This document shows positions 1 through 11,257 of a DNA stretch of 31,303 bases, in pieces (positions within the stretch are counted from its first letter, which is position 1; every line of letters begins with the position of its first letter). Below the pieces are notes generated by a model that searched no databases, was not told where the DNA came from, and worked only from the letters and a program-made list of their open reading frames with translations. The stretch covers positions 1-31,303 of the forward strand of contig NW_003132263.1 in the NCBI RefSeq assembly GCF_000003605.2. Reading direction: 5' to 3'. This DNA comes from Saccoglossus kowalevskii. Its lineage: Eukaryota; Hemichordata; Enteropneusta; Harrimaniidae. A program made the position numbers and the translations under genes.

Positions 1-278
1 CACATGGTTCATGATATAAGAGAATAAAAGTCACATGGTGCATGATATAAGGAATACAAAATCACATGGGTGCATGATATGAGGAATACAAATCACATGG
101 GTGCATGATATAAGGAATAAAAGTCACATGGTGCATGATATAAGGAATAAAAGTCACATGGTGCATGATATAAGGAATACAAATCACATGGTGCATGATA
201 TGAGGAATACAAATCACATGGTGCATGATATAAGGAATACAAATCACATGGTGCATGATATAAGGAATTAAAAGTCAC
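1..278 (+). repeat. Left edge: nine monomers with frequent single-base insertions
   Basis: Monomers start at 4, 35, 66, 97, 128, 158, 188, 218 and 248. Five of the nine are 31 bp. The extra bases are an AG-like insertion near 20, an A in the A-run before 61, a G in ATGGG at 66 and at 97, and a T near 268. From 279 the array keeps perfect 30-bp phase for 2.4 kb. Such homopolymer-type insertions crowded at an edge look like unpolished long-read sequence, though real decay at an array edge cannot be excluded. Confidence 0.8.
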
Positions 279-578
279 ATGGTGCATGATATAAGGAATA
301 CAAATCACATGGTGCATGATATGAGGAATACAAGTCACAGGGTGCATGATATGAGGAACACATCGCACATGGTGCATGATACAAGGTATGCAAATCACAT
401 GGTGCATGATATAAGTAATACAAATCACATGGTGCATGATATAAGGAATACAAATCACATGGTGCATGATATGAGGAATACAAATCACATGGTGCGTTAT
501 ATAATGAATACAAATCACATGGTGCATGATATGAAGAATGCAAATCACATGGTGCATGATATAAGGAATGCAAATCAC
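279..578 (+). repeat. HOR fragment, ten monomers leading into the first CACCTGG landmark
   Basis: In + strand shorthand the order is MVHDIRNTNH, MVHDMRNTSH, RVHDMRNTSH (CATCGCAC at its end), MVHDTRYANH, MVHDISNTNH, two common monomers, MVRYIMNTNH, MVHDMKNANH and MVHDIRNANH. This string precedes the LVHDVR landmark at several other places (for example before 5708, 9906, 18488, 28174 and 30303), so it is the distal end of a HOR unit whose start lies outside the window. Confidence 0.8.
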
Positions 579-810
579 CTGGTGCATGATGTAAGGAAAG
601 CAAATCACATGGTGCATGATATAAGGAATAAAAATCACATAGTACATGATATAAGGAATACAAATCACATGGTGCATGATATAAGGAATACAAATCACAT
701 GGTGCATGATACGAGGAACACAAATCACATGGTGTGTTATATAAGGAATAAAAATCACATGGTGCATGATATAAGGAATAAACATCACATGGTACACAAT
801 ATAAAGAATA

Positions 811-816
811 GATATC
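811..816. other. GATATC palindrome in MVHNIKNRYH monomers, nine copies
   Basis: The AATAGATATCAC form gives GATATC (an EcoRV site) at 811, 7768, 9208, 10138, 11490, 12990, 13740, 15330 and 15601. I found none in 15607-31303, although that half is the same satellite. The site therefore marks the central domain and one copy in unit 1, and gives a physical handle on the layout. Confidence 0.85.
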
Positions 817-1775
817 ACATGGTACATGATATGAGGAATAAAAATCACATGGTGCGTTATATAAGGAATACAAATCACATGGTGCATGATATAAGGAATA
901 CAAATCACATGGTGCGTTATATAAGGAATAAAAATCACATGGTACATGATATGAGGAATACTAATCACATGGTACATAATATGAGGAATGAAAATCACAT
1001 GGTACATGATATGAGGAATACAAATCACATGATGCATGATATAAGGAATGCAAATCACATGGTGCATGATATAAGGAATAACAATCACATGCTGCATGAT
1101 ATAAGGAATACAAAGCACATGGTGCATGATATGAGGAATACAAATCACATGGTGCATGATATAAGGAATACAAATCACATGGTGCGTGATATGAGGAATA
1201 CAAATCACATGGTGCATGATATAAGGAATAAAAATCACATGGTACATGATATGAGGAATACAAATCACACGGTGCGTTATATAAGGAATACAAATCACAT
1301 GGTGCATGATATAAGGAATAAAAGTCACATGGTGCATGATATAAGGAATACAAATCACATGGTGCATGATATGAGGAATACAAATCACATGGTGCATGAT
1401 ATAAGGAATAAAAATCACATGGTGCATGATATGAGGAATACAAATCACATGGTGCATGATATAAGGAATAAAAATCACATGGTACATGATATGAGGAATA
1501 CAAATCACATGGTGCATGATATGAGGAATACAAATCACATGGTGCATGATATAAGGAATACAAATCACATGGTGCATGATATGAGGAATACAAATCACAT
1601 GGTGCATGATATGAGGAATACAAATCTCATGGTGCGTGATATGAGGAATACAAATCACATGGTGCATGATATAAGGAATAAAAATCACATGGTACATGAT
1701 ATGAGGAATACAAATCACATGGTGCGTTATATAAGGAATACAAATCACATGGTGCATGATATAAGGAATAAAAAT

Positions 1776-1781
1776 CACGTG
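1776..1781. other. CACGTG palindrome, one of seven in the array
   Basis: One monomer variant (VVHDIRNTNH) has CACGTG where the common monomer has CACATG. Copies are at 1776-1781, 3605-3610, 15818-15823, 20734-20739, 23073-23078, 25563-25568 and 30960-30965. All lie in the same HOR context, two monomers before the ATGCAGC variant region. CACGTG is the classic E-box/G-box core bound by bHLH or bZIP factors. Here it is a single base change copied with the repeat, and no function can be inferred from it. Confidence 0.85.
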
Positions 1782-2738
1782 GTGCATGATATAAGGAATA
1801 CAAATCACATGGTGCATGATATGAGGAATACAAATCACATGGTGCATGATATAAGGAATACAAATCACATGCAGCATGATATGAGGAATACAAATCACAT
1901 TGTGCATGATATAAGGAATAGAAATCACATGGTACATGATATGAGGAATACAAATCACATGGTGCGTTATATAAGGAATACAAATCACATCGTGCATGAT
2001 ATGAGGAATACAAATCACATGGTGCGTTATATAAGGAATACAAATCACATGGTGCATGATATGAGGAATAAAAATCACATGGTGCATGATATAAGGGATA
2101 CAAATCACATTGTGCATGATATAAGGAATACAGATCACACATTGCATGATATAAGGAACACAAATCACATGGTGCGTTATATAAGTAATAAAAATCACAT
2201 GGTGCATGATATAAGGAATAAAAATCACATGGAGCATGATATAAGGAATACAAATCACATGATGCATGATATGAGGAACACAAATCACATGGTGCGTTAT
2301 ATGAGGAATAAAAATCACATGGTGCATGATATAAGGAACAAAAATCACATGGTGCATGATATAAGAAATACAAATCACATGGTGCGATATATAAGGAATA
2401 CAAATCACATGGTGCATGATATGAGGAATACAAATCACAGGGTGCATGATATGAGGAACACATCGCACATGGTGCATGATATAAGGAATACAAATCACAT
2501 GGTACATGATATGAGGAATACAAATCACACGGTGCGTTATATAACGAATACAAATCACATGGTGCATGATATGAGGAATACAAATCACATGGTGCATGAT
2601 ATGAGGAATACAAATCACATGATGCATGATATAAGGAATAAAAATTACATGGTGCGTTATATAATGAATACAAATAACATGGTGCATGATATGAAGAATA
2701 CAAATCACATGGTGCATGATACAAGGTATGCAAATCAC

Positions 2739-2767
2739 ATGGTGCATATATAAGGAATGCAAATCAC
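2739..2767 (+). repeat. 29-bp monomer (single G deleted), first of nine identical-type copies
   Basis: The monomer reads GTGCATATATAAGG where the normal one reads GTGCATGATATAAGG. The same deletion recurs at 6128-6156, 6877-6905, 17109-17137, 19148-19176, 21487-21515, 24066-24094, 26555-26583 and 28834-28862. In all nine cases the preceding monomer is of the MVHDTRYANH type (its 26525 copy has TTTATG) and the following one is LVHDVRNANH. The loss shifts the + strand reading frame and ends the open frames there. It also creates TATATAAG. A shared context for one deletion implies a single origin spread by copying of the HOR unit. Confidence 0.92.
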
Positions 2768-4357
2768 CTGGTGCATGATGTAAGGAATGCAAATCACATG
2801 GTGCATGATATAAGGAATAAAAATCACATAGTACATGATATAAGGAATACAAATCACATGGTGCATGATATAAGGAATACAAATCACATGGTGCATGATA
2901 CGAGGAACACAAATCACATGGTGCGTTATATAAGGAATAAAAATCACATGATACATGATATGAGGAATAAAAATCACATGGTGCGTTATATAAGGCATAC
3001 AAATCACATGGTGCATGATATAAGGAATAAAAATCACATGGTACATGATATGAGGAATACAAATCACACGGTGCGTTATATAAGGAATACAAATCACATG
3101 GTGCATGATATAAGGAATAAAAGTCACATGGTGCATGATATAAGGAATACAAATCACATGGTGCATGATATGAGGAATACAAATCACATGGTGCATGATA
3201 TAAGGAATAAAAATCACATGGTGCATGATATGAGGAATACAAATCACATGGTGCATGATATAAGGAATAAAAATCACATGGTACATGATATGAGGAATAC
3301 AAATCACATGGTGCATGATATGAGGAATACAAATCACATGGTGCATGATATAAGGAATACAAATCACATGGTGCATGATATGAGGAATACAAATCACATG
3401 GTGCATGATATGAGGAATACAAATCACATGGTGCATGATATGAGGAATACAAATCTCATGGTGCGTGATATGAGGAATACAAATCACATGGTGCATGATA
3501 TAAGGAATAAAAATCACATGGTACATGATATGAGGAATACAAATCACATGGTGCGTTATATAAGGAATACAAATCACATGGTGCATGATATAAGGAATAA
3601 AAATCACGTGGTGCATGATATAAGGAATACAAATCACATGGTGCATGATATGAGGAATACAAATCACATGGTGCATGATATAAGGAATACAAATCACATG
3701 CAGCATGATATGAGGAATACAAATCACATTGTGCATGATATAAGGAACACAAATCACATGGTGCGTTATATAAGTAATAAAAATCACATGATGCATGATA
3801 TAAGGAATAAAAATCACATGGAGCATGATATAAGGAATACAAATCACATGATGCATGATATAAGGGATACAAATCACATTGTGCATGATATGAGGAACAC
3901 AAATCACATGGTGCGTTATATGAGGAATAAAAATCACATGGTGCATGATATAAGGAACAAAAATCACATGGTGCATGATATAAGAAATACAAATCACATG
4001 GTGCGATATATAAGGAATACAAATCACATGGTGCATGATATGAGGAATACAAATCACAGGGTGCATGATATGAGGAACACATCGCACATGGTGCATGATA
4101 TAAGGAATACAAATCACATGGTACATGATATGAGGAATACAAATCACACGGTGCGTTATATAACGAATACAAATCACATGGTGCATGATATGAGGAATAC
4201 AAATCACATGGTGCATGATATGAGGAATACAAATCACATGATGCATGATATAAGGAATAAAAATTACATGGTGCGTTATATAATGAATACAAATAACATG
4301 GTGCATGATATGAAGAATACAAATCACATGGTGCATGATATAAGGAATGCAAATCAC
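2768..4357 (+). repeat. HOR unit 2, 53 monomers
   Basis: The unit starts with LVHDVRNANH and the string K, IVHDI, I, MVHDTRNTNH, MVRYIRNKNH, MIHDMRNKNH, MVRYIRHTNH (GGCATAC). From 3038 it follows unit 1 from 1239 on, with two visible block differences. It has one extra MVHDMRNTNH near 3410, and it lacks the eight monomers seen in unit 1 at roughly 1929-2168 (240 bp). At that point IVHDIRNTNH near 3728 joins directly to MVRYISNKNH. CACGTG lies at 3605-3610. It ends with MVHDMKNTNH and a 30-bp MVHDIRNANH. Confidence 0.78.
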
Positions 4358-5707
4358 CTGGTGCATGATGTAAGGAATGCAAATCACATGGTGCATGATA
4401 TAAGGAATAAAAATCACATAGTACATGATATAAGGAATACAAATCACATGGTGCATGATATAAGGAATACAAATCACATGGTGCATGATACGAGGAACAC
4501 AAATCACATGGTGCGTTATATAAGGAATAAAAATCACATGATACATGATATGAGGAATAAAAATCACATGGTGCGTTATATAAGGCATACAAATCACATG
4601 GTGCATGATATAAGGAATACAAATCACATGGTGCATGATATAAGGAATACAAATCACATGGTGCATGATATAAGGAATAACAATCACATGGTGCATGATA
4701 TAAGGAATACAAAGCACATGGTGCATGATATGAGGAATACAAATCACATGGTGCATGATATAAGGAATACAAATCACATGGTGCGTGATATAAGGAATAC
4801 AAATCACATGGTGCATGATATAAGGAATACAAATCACATGGTGCGTGATATGAGGAATACAAATCACATGGTGCATGATATAAGGAATAAAAATCACATG
4901 GTGCATGATATGAGGAATACAAATCACATGGTGCATGATATAAGGAATAAAAGTCACATGGTGCATGATATAAGGAATACAAATCACATGGTGCATGATA
5001 TGAGGAATACAAATCACATGGTGCATGATATAAGGAATACAAATCACATGGTGCATGATATGAGGAATAAAAATCACATGGTGCATGATATAAGGAATAA
5101 AAATCACATGGTACATGATATGAGGAATACAAATCACATGGTGCATGATATGAGGAATACAAATAACATGGTGCATGATATAAGGGATACAAATCACATT
5201 GTGTATGATATGAGGAACACAAATCACATGTTGCGTTATATAAGGAATAAAAATCACATGGTATATGATATGAGGAATAAAAATCACATGGTTCGTTACA
5301 TAAGGAATACAAATCACATGGTGCATGATATAAGGAATACAAATCACATGGTGCATGATATAAGGAACAAAAATCACATGGTGCATGATATAAGGAATAC
5401 AAATCACATGGTGCGTTATATAAGGAATACAAATCACATGGTGCATGATATGAGGATTACAAGTCACAGGGTGCATGATATGAGGAACACATCGCACATG
5501 GTGCATGATACAAGGTATGCAAATCACATGGTGCATGATATAAGTAATACAAATCACATGGTGCATGATATAAGGAATACAAATCACATGGTGCATGATA
5601 TGAGGAATACAAATCACATGGTGCGTTATATAATGAATACAAATCACATGGTGCATGATATGAAGAATGCAAATCACATGGTGCATGATATAAGTAATGC
5701 AAATCAC
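4358..5707 (+). repeat. HOR unit 3, 45 monomers
   Basis: The unit starts LVHDVRNANH and carries AATAACAATC (NNNH) at about 4680, CAAAGC (TKH) at about 4711, then the string MVHDMRNTNN, MVHDIRDTNH, IVYDMRNTNH, MLRYIRNKNH, MVYDMRNKNH (5138-5287). Near 5450 it has GGATTAC (MVHDMRITSH), followed by the CATCGCAC monomer, MVHDTRYANH and MVRYIMNTNH. Units starting at 17138 and 26584 are edited copies of this one, differing by whole-monomer gains and losses. The last monomer has TAAGTAATGC, giving three ATGCAAAT octamers at 5667, 5697 and 5727. Confidence 0.78.
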
Positions 5708-5734
5708 CTGGTGCATGATGTAAGGAATGCAAAT
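5667..5734. other. Cluster of three ATGCAAAT octamers spaced 30 bp
   Basis: Variants with GAATGC in place of GAATAC create ATGCAAAT, the octamer bound by POU-domain factors in animals. Three lie here at 5667, 5697 and 5727. Similar clusters precede and include most CACCTGG landmark monomers, and the MVHDTRYANH monomer (GGTATGCAAATC) adds single copies. The motif follows from one A-to-G change in the unit and carries no proof of binding. Confidence 0.7.
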
Positions 5735-6156
5735 CACATGGTGCATGATATAAGGAATAAAAATCACATAGTACATGATATAAGGAATACAAATCACATG
5801 GTGCATGATATGAGGAATACAAATCACAGGGTGCATGATATGAGGAACACATCGCACATGGTGCATGATATAAGGAATACAAATCACATGGTACATGATA
5901 TGAGGAATACAAATCACACGGTGCGTTATATAACGAATACAAATCACATGGTGCATGATATGAGGAATACAAATCACATGGTGCATGATATGAGGAATAC
6001 AAATCACATGATGCATGATATAAGGAATAAAAATTACATGGTGCGTTATATAATGAATACAAATAACATGGTGCATGATATGAAGAATACAAATCACATG
6101 GTGCATGATACAAGGTATGCAAATCACATGGTGCATATATAAGGAATGCAAATCAC
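5708..6156 (+). repeat. HOR unit 4, short form of 15 monomers, closed by a 29-bp monomer
   Basis: After LVHDVRNANH and two markers (K, IVHDIRNTNH) the unit goes straight to MVHDMRNTNH, RVHDMRNTSH (CATCGCAC at 5850), TVRYITNTNH (AACGAATAC), MMHDIRNKNY, MVRYIMNTNN, MVHDMKNTNH and MVHDTRYANH. It is the same tail as unit 1 from 2409. Relative to longer units, about 30 or more internal monomers are missing, as expected from an unequal exchange within the array. Confidence 0.78.
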
Positions 6157-6905
6157 CTGGTGCATGATGTAAGGAATGCAAATCACATGGTGCATGATAT
6201 AAGGAATAAAAATCACATAGTACATGATATAAGGAATACAAATCACATGGTGCATGATATAAGGAATACAAATCACATGGTGCATGATACGAGGAACACA
6301 AATCACATGGTGCGTTATATAAGGAATAAAAATCACATGATACATGATATGAGGAATAAAAATCACATGGTGCGTTATATAAGGCATACAAATCACATGG
6401 TGCATGATATAAGGAATACAAATCACATGGTGCATGATATAAGGAATACAAATCACATGGTGCATGATATAAGGAATACAAATCACATGGTGCATGATAT
6501 GAGGAATACAAATCACAGGGTGCATGATATGAGGAACACATCGCACATGGTGCATGATACAAGGTATGCAAATCACATGGTGCATGATATAAGGAATACA
6601 AATCACATGGTGCATGATATAAGGAATACAAATCACATGGTACATGATATGAGGAATACAAATCACATGGTGCGTTATATAACGAATACAAATCACATGG
6701 TGCATGATATGAGGAATACAAATCACATGGTGCATGATATGAGGAATACAAATCACATGATGCATGATATAAGGAATAAAAATTACATGGTGCGTTATAT
6801 AATGAATACAAATAACATGGTGCATGATATGAAGAATACAAATCACATGGTGCATGATACAAGGTATGCAAATCACATGGTGCATATATAAGGAATGCAA
6901 ATCAC
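6157..6905 (+). repeat. HOR unit 5, 25 monomers, closed by a 29-bp monomer
   Basis: The head matches unit 2 (LVHDVRNANH through MVRYIRHTNH at about 6367). It is followed by three canonical monomers, MVHDMRNTNH, RVHDMRNTSH, MVHDTRYANH, and a tail with MVRYITNTNH, MMHDIRNKNY, MVRYIMNTNN. MVRYITNTNH differs from the TVRYITNTNH of unit 4 by the normal CACATGG in place of CACACGG. The unit ending at 19176 has the same tail. Confidence 0.78.
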
Positions 6906-7595
6906 CTGGTGCATGATGTAAGGAATGCAAATCACATGGTGCATGATATAAGGAATAAAAATCACATAGTACATGATATAAGGAATACAAATCACATGGT
7001 GCAAGATATAAGGAATACAAATCACATGGTGCATGATACGAGGAACACAAATCACATGGTGCGTTATATAAGGAATAAAAATCACATGATACATGATATG
7101 AGGAATAAAAATCACATGGTGCGTTATATAAGGAATACAAATCACATGGTGCATGATATAAGGAATACAAATCACATGGTGCATGATATAAGGAATACAA
7201 ATCACATGGTGCATGATATAAGGAATAACAATCACATGGTGCATGATATAAGGAATACAAAGCACATGGTGCATGATATGAGGAATACAAATCACATGGT
7301 GCATGATATAAGGAATACAAATCACATGCTGCGTGATATGAGGAATACAAATCACATGGTGCATGATATAAGGAATAAAAATCACATGGTACATGATATG
7401 AGGAATACAAATCACACGGTGCGTTATATAAGGAATACAAATCACATGGTGCATGATATAAGGAATAAAAGTCACATGGTGCATGATATAAGGAATACAA
7501 ATCACATGGTGCATGATATAAGGAATACAAATCACATGGTGCATGATATGAGGAATGCAAATCACATGGTGCATGATATAAGGAATGCAAATCAC
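6906..7595 (+). repeat. HOR unit 6, 23 monomers, transition into the central domain
   Basis: The fourth monomer has GTGCAAGATATAAGG (MVQDIRNTNH, 6996-7025), a mutation shared with the units starting at 19177, 21516 and 28863. Later monomers include NNNH and TKH, MLRDMRNTNH (ATGCTGCGTG at 7326), TVRYIRNTNH and the AAGTCAC monomer. It ends with MVHDMRNANH and MVHDIRNANH, both 30 bp. From here to 17109 no 29-bp monomer occurs. Confidence 0.76.
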
Positions 7596-8975
7596 CTGGT
7601 GCATGATGTAAGGAAATCAAATCACATGGTGCATGATATAAGGAATAAAAATCACATGGTGCATGATACGAGGAACACAAATCACATGGTGTGTTATATA
7701 AGGAATAAAAATCACATGGTGCATGATATAAGGAATAAACATCACATGGTACACAATATAAAGAATAGATATCACATGGTACATGATATGAGGAATAAAA
7801 ATCACATGGTGCGTTATATAAGGAATACAAATCACATGGTGCATGATATAAGGAATACAAATCACATGGTGCGTTATATAAGGAATAAAAATCACATGGT
7901 ACATGATATGAGGAATACTAATCACATGGTACATAATATGAGGAATGAAAATCACATGGTACATGATATGAGGAATACAAATCACATGATGCATGATATA
8001 AGGAATGCAAATCACATGGTGCATGATATAAGGAATAACAATCACATGCTGCATGATATAAGGAATACAAAGCACATGGTGCATGATATGAGGAATACAA
8101 ATCACATGGTGCATGATATAAGGAATACAAATCACATGGTGCGTGATATGAGGAATACAAATCACATGGTGCATGATATAAGGAATAAAAATCACATGGT
8201 ACATGATATGAGGAATACAAATCACACGGTGCGTTATATAAGGTATACAAATCACATGGTGCATGATATAAGGAATAAAAGTCACATGGTGCATGATATA
8301 AGGAATACAAATCACATGGTGCATGATATGAGGAATACAAATCACATGGTGCATGATATAAGGAATAAAAATCACATGGTGCATGATATGAGGAATACAA
8401 ATCACATGGTGCATGATATAAGGAATAAAAATCACATGGTACATGATATGAGGAATACAAATCACATGGTGCATGATATGAGGAATACAAATCACATGGT
8501 GCATGATATAAGGGATACAAATCACATTGTGTATGATATGAGGAACACAAATCACATGTTGCGTTATATAAGAAATAAAAATCACATGGTATATGATATG
8601 AGGAATAAAAATCACATGGTTCGTTATATAAGGAATACAAATCACATGGTGCATGATATAAGGAATACAAATCACATGGTGCATGATATAAGGAACAAAA
8701 ATCACATGGTGCATGATATAAGGAATACAAATCACATGGTGCATGATATGAGGAACACATCGCACATGGTGCATGATACAAGGTATGCAAATCACATGGT
8801 GCATGATATAAGTAATACAAATCACATGGTGCATGATATAAGGAATACAAATCACATGGTGCATGATATGAGGAATACAAATCACATGGTGCTTTATATA
8901 ATGAATACAAATCACATGGTGCATGATATGAAGAATGCAAATCACATGGTGCATGATATAAGGAATGCAAATGAC
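7596..8975 (+). repeat. HOR unit 7, 46 monomers, central-domain type
   Basis: The first monomer is a unique LVHDVRKSNH (GGAAATC). Two monomers found in unit 1 (IVHDIRNTNH and the next) are missing. Then come MVCYIRNKNH, MVHDIRNKHH and MVHNIKNRYH (GATATC at 7768-7773), MVHNMRNENH, MMHDIRNANH, NNNH, MLHDIRNTKH, TVRYIRYTNH (GGTATAC), and the IRDT, IVYD, MLRY, MVYD string from about 8496. It closes with CATCGCAC at 8758, MVLYIMNTNH (GCTTTATATAATG) and a monomer ending ATGAC. Confidence 0.78.
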
Positions 8976-9905
8976 CTGGTGCATGATGTAAGGAATGCAA
9001 ATCACATGGTGCATGATATAAAGAATAAAAATCACATAATACATGATATAAGGAATACAAATCACATGGTGCATGATATAAGGAATACAAATCACATGGT
9101 GCATGATACGAGGAACACAAATCACATGGTGCGTTATATAAGGAATAAAAATCACATGGTGCATGATATAAGGAATAAACATCACATGGTCCACAATATA
9201 AAGAATAGATATCACATGGTACATGATATGAGGAATACAAATCACATGGTGCGTTATATAAGGAATACAAATCACATGGTGCATGATATAAGGAATACAA
9301 ATCACATGGTGCGTTATATAAGGAATAAAAATCACATGGTGCATGATATAAGGAATAACAATCACATGGTGCATGATATAAGGAATACAAAGCACATGGT
9401 GCATGATATGAGGAATACAAATCACATGGTGCATGATATAAGGAATACAAATCACATGCTGCGTGATATGAGGAATACAAATCACATGGTGCATGATATA
9501 AGGAATAAAAATCACATGGTACATGATATGAGGAATACAAATCACACGGTGCGTTATATAAGGAATACAAATCACATGGTGCATGATATAAGGAATAAAA
9601 GTCACATGGTGCATGATATAAGGAATACAAATCACATGGTGCATGATATGAGGAATACAAGTCACAGGGTGCATGATATGAGGAACACATCGCACATGGT
9701 GCATGATACAAGGTATGCAAATCACATGGTGCATGATATAAGTAATACAAATCACATGGTGCATGATATAAGGAATACAAATCACATGGTGCATGATATG
9801 AGGAATACAAATCACATGGTGCGTTATATAATGAATACAAATCACATGGTGCATGATATGAAGAATGCAAATCACATGGTGCATGATATAAGGAATGCAA
9901 ATCAC
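8976..9905 (+). repeat. HOR unit 8, 31 monomers, central-domain type
   Basis: LVHDVRNANH is preceded by ATGACC in place of ATCACC. It carries MVHDIKNKNH, IIHDIRNTNH (CACATAATAC), MVHDTRNTNH, MVRYIRNKNH in place of MVCY, and MVHNIKNRYH with a unique GTCCACAAT (GATATC at 9208-9213). The NMRNENH stretch of neighbouring units is absent: MVRYIRNKNH joins directly to NNNH at about 9336. CATCGCAC is at 9688. Confidence 0.77.
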
Positions 9906-11257
9906 CTGGTGCATGATGTAAGGAAAGCAAATCACATGGTGCATGATATAAGGAATAAAAATCACATAGTACATGATATAAGGAATACAAATCACATGGT
10001 GCATGATATAAGGAATACAAATCACATGGTGCATGATACGAGGAACATAAATCACATGGTGTGTTATATAAGGAATAAAAATCACATGGTGCATGATATG
10101 AGGAATAAACATCACATGGTACACAATATAAAGAATAGATATCACATGGTACATGATATGAGGAATAAAAATCACATGGTGCGTTATATAAGGAATACAA
10201 ATCACATGGTGCATGATATAAGGAATACAAATCACATGGTGCGTTATATAAGGAATAAAAATCACATGGTACATGATATGAGGAATACTAATCACATGGT
10301 ACATAATATGAGGAATGAAAATCACATGGTACATGATATGAGGAATACAAATCACATGATGCATGATATAAGGAATGCAAATCACATGGTGCATGATATA
10401 AGGAATACAAAGCACATGGTGCATGATATAAGGAATACAAAGCACATGGTGCATGATATGAGGAATACAAATCACATGGTGCATGATATAAGGAATACAA
10501 ATCACATGGTGCGTGATATGAGGAATACAAATCACATGGTGCATGATATAAGGAATAAAAGTCACATGGTGCATGATATAAGGAATACAAATCACATGGT
10601 GCATGATATGAGGAATACAAATCACATGGTGCATGATATAAGGAATAAAAATCACATGGTGCATGATATGAGGAATACAAATCACATGGTGCATGATATA
10701 AGGAATAAAAATCACATGGTACATGATATGAGGAATACAAATCACATGGTGCATGATATGAGGAATACAAATCACATGGTGCATGATATAAGGGATACAA
10801 ATCACATTGTGTATGATATGAGGAACACAAATCACATGTTGCGTTATATAAGAAATAAAAATCACATGGTATATGATATGAGGAATAAAAATCACATGGT
10901 TCGTTATATAAGGAATACAAATCACATGGTGCATGATATAAGGAATACAAATCACATGGTGCATGATATAAGGAACAAAAATCACATGGTGCATGATATA
11001 AGGAATACAAATCACATGGTGCATGATATGAGGAACACATCGCACATGGTGCATGATACAAGGTATGCAAATCACATGGTGCATGATATAAGTAATACAA
11101 ATCACATGGTGCATGATATAAGGAATACAAATCACATGGTGCATGATATGAGGAATACAAATCACATGGTGCTTTATATAATGAATACAAATCACATGGT
11201 GCATGATATGAAGAATGCAAATCACATGGTGCATGATATAAGTGTAATGCAAATCAC
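9906..11257 (+). repeat. HOR unit 9, 45 monomers; left copy of a 1.35-kb tandem duplication
   Basis: Two private mutations, GAGGAACATAAATC (MVHDTRNINH, 10026-10055) and MVHDMRNKHH (10086-10115), occur again only in the next unit, exactly 1,352 bp downstream. Two adjacent TKH monomers lie at 10386-10445. Three monomers present in unit 10 (K, M, TVRY) are missing before the AAGTCAC monomer near 10560. GATATC is at 10138-10143. The final monomer (11226-11257) is 32 bp because of an extra GT pair in TAAGTGTAATGC, the only such monomer in the window. Confidence 0.8.

Larger units (their letters stand above)
579..2767 (+). repeat. HOR unit 1, 73 monomers, closed by a 29-bp monomer
   Basis: The unit begins with LVHDVRKANH (CACCTGG, then GGAAAGC). 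Its first part (579-1198) has the central-domain markers MVCYIRNKNH, MVHDIRNKHH, MVHNIKNRYH (GATATC at 811-816) and MVHNMRNENH. Its second part (1199-2738) has left and right domain markers: CACACGG at TVRYIRNTNH, TCTCATGG at 1625, CACGTG at 1776-1781, ATGCAGC at 1869, and the string TDH, TLHD, MVRYISNKNH. The last monomer, 2739-2767, lacks one G. It is the only unit in which both marker sets occur in full, so it may be close to an ancestral long form, or it may be a fusion. The monomer at 2259 (MMHDMRNTNH) looks like a chimera, because units further right have two monomers here (MMHDIRDTNH, IVHDMRNTNH). Confidence 0.8.

Noticed and set aside
918..925. TATATAAG as a functional promoter
   Set aside because: It occurs in dozens of monomers as a by-product of the GCGTTAT variant, with no gene downstream.
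2735..6871. Long - strand frames with HHVICIPYIM and the Cys-rich YSLYHAPCDL repeat
   Set aside because: They have the same origin in the repeat unit. Frames switch from one decapeptide to the other at the 29-bp monomers, as expected for non-coding DNA and not for a protein.
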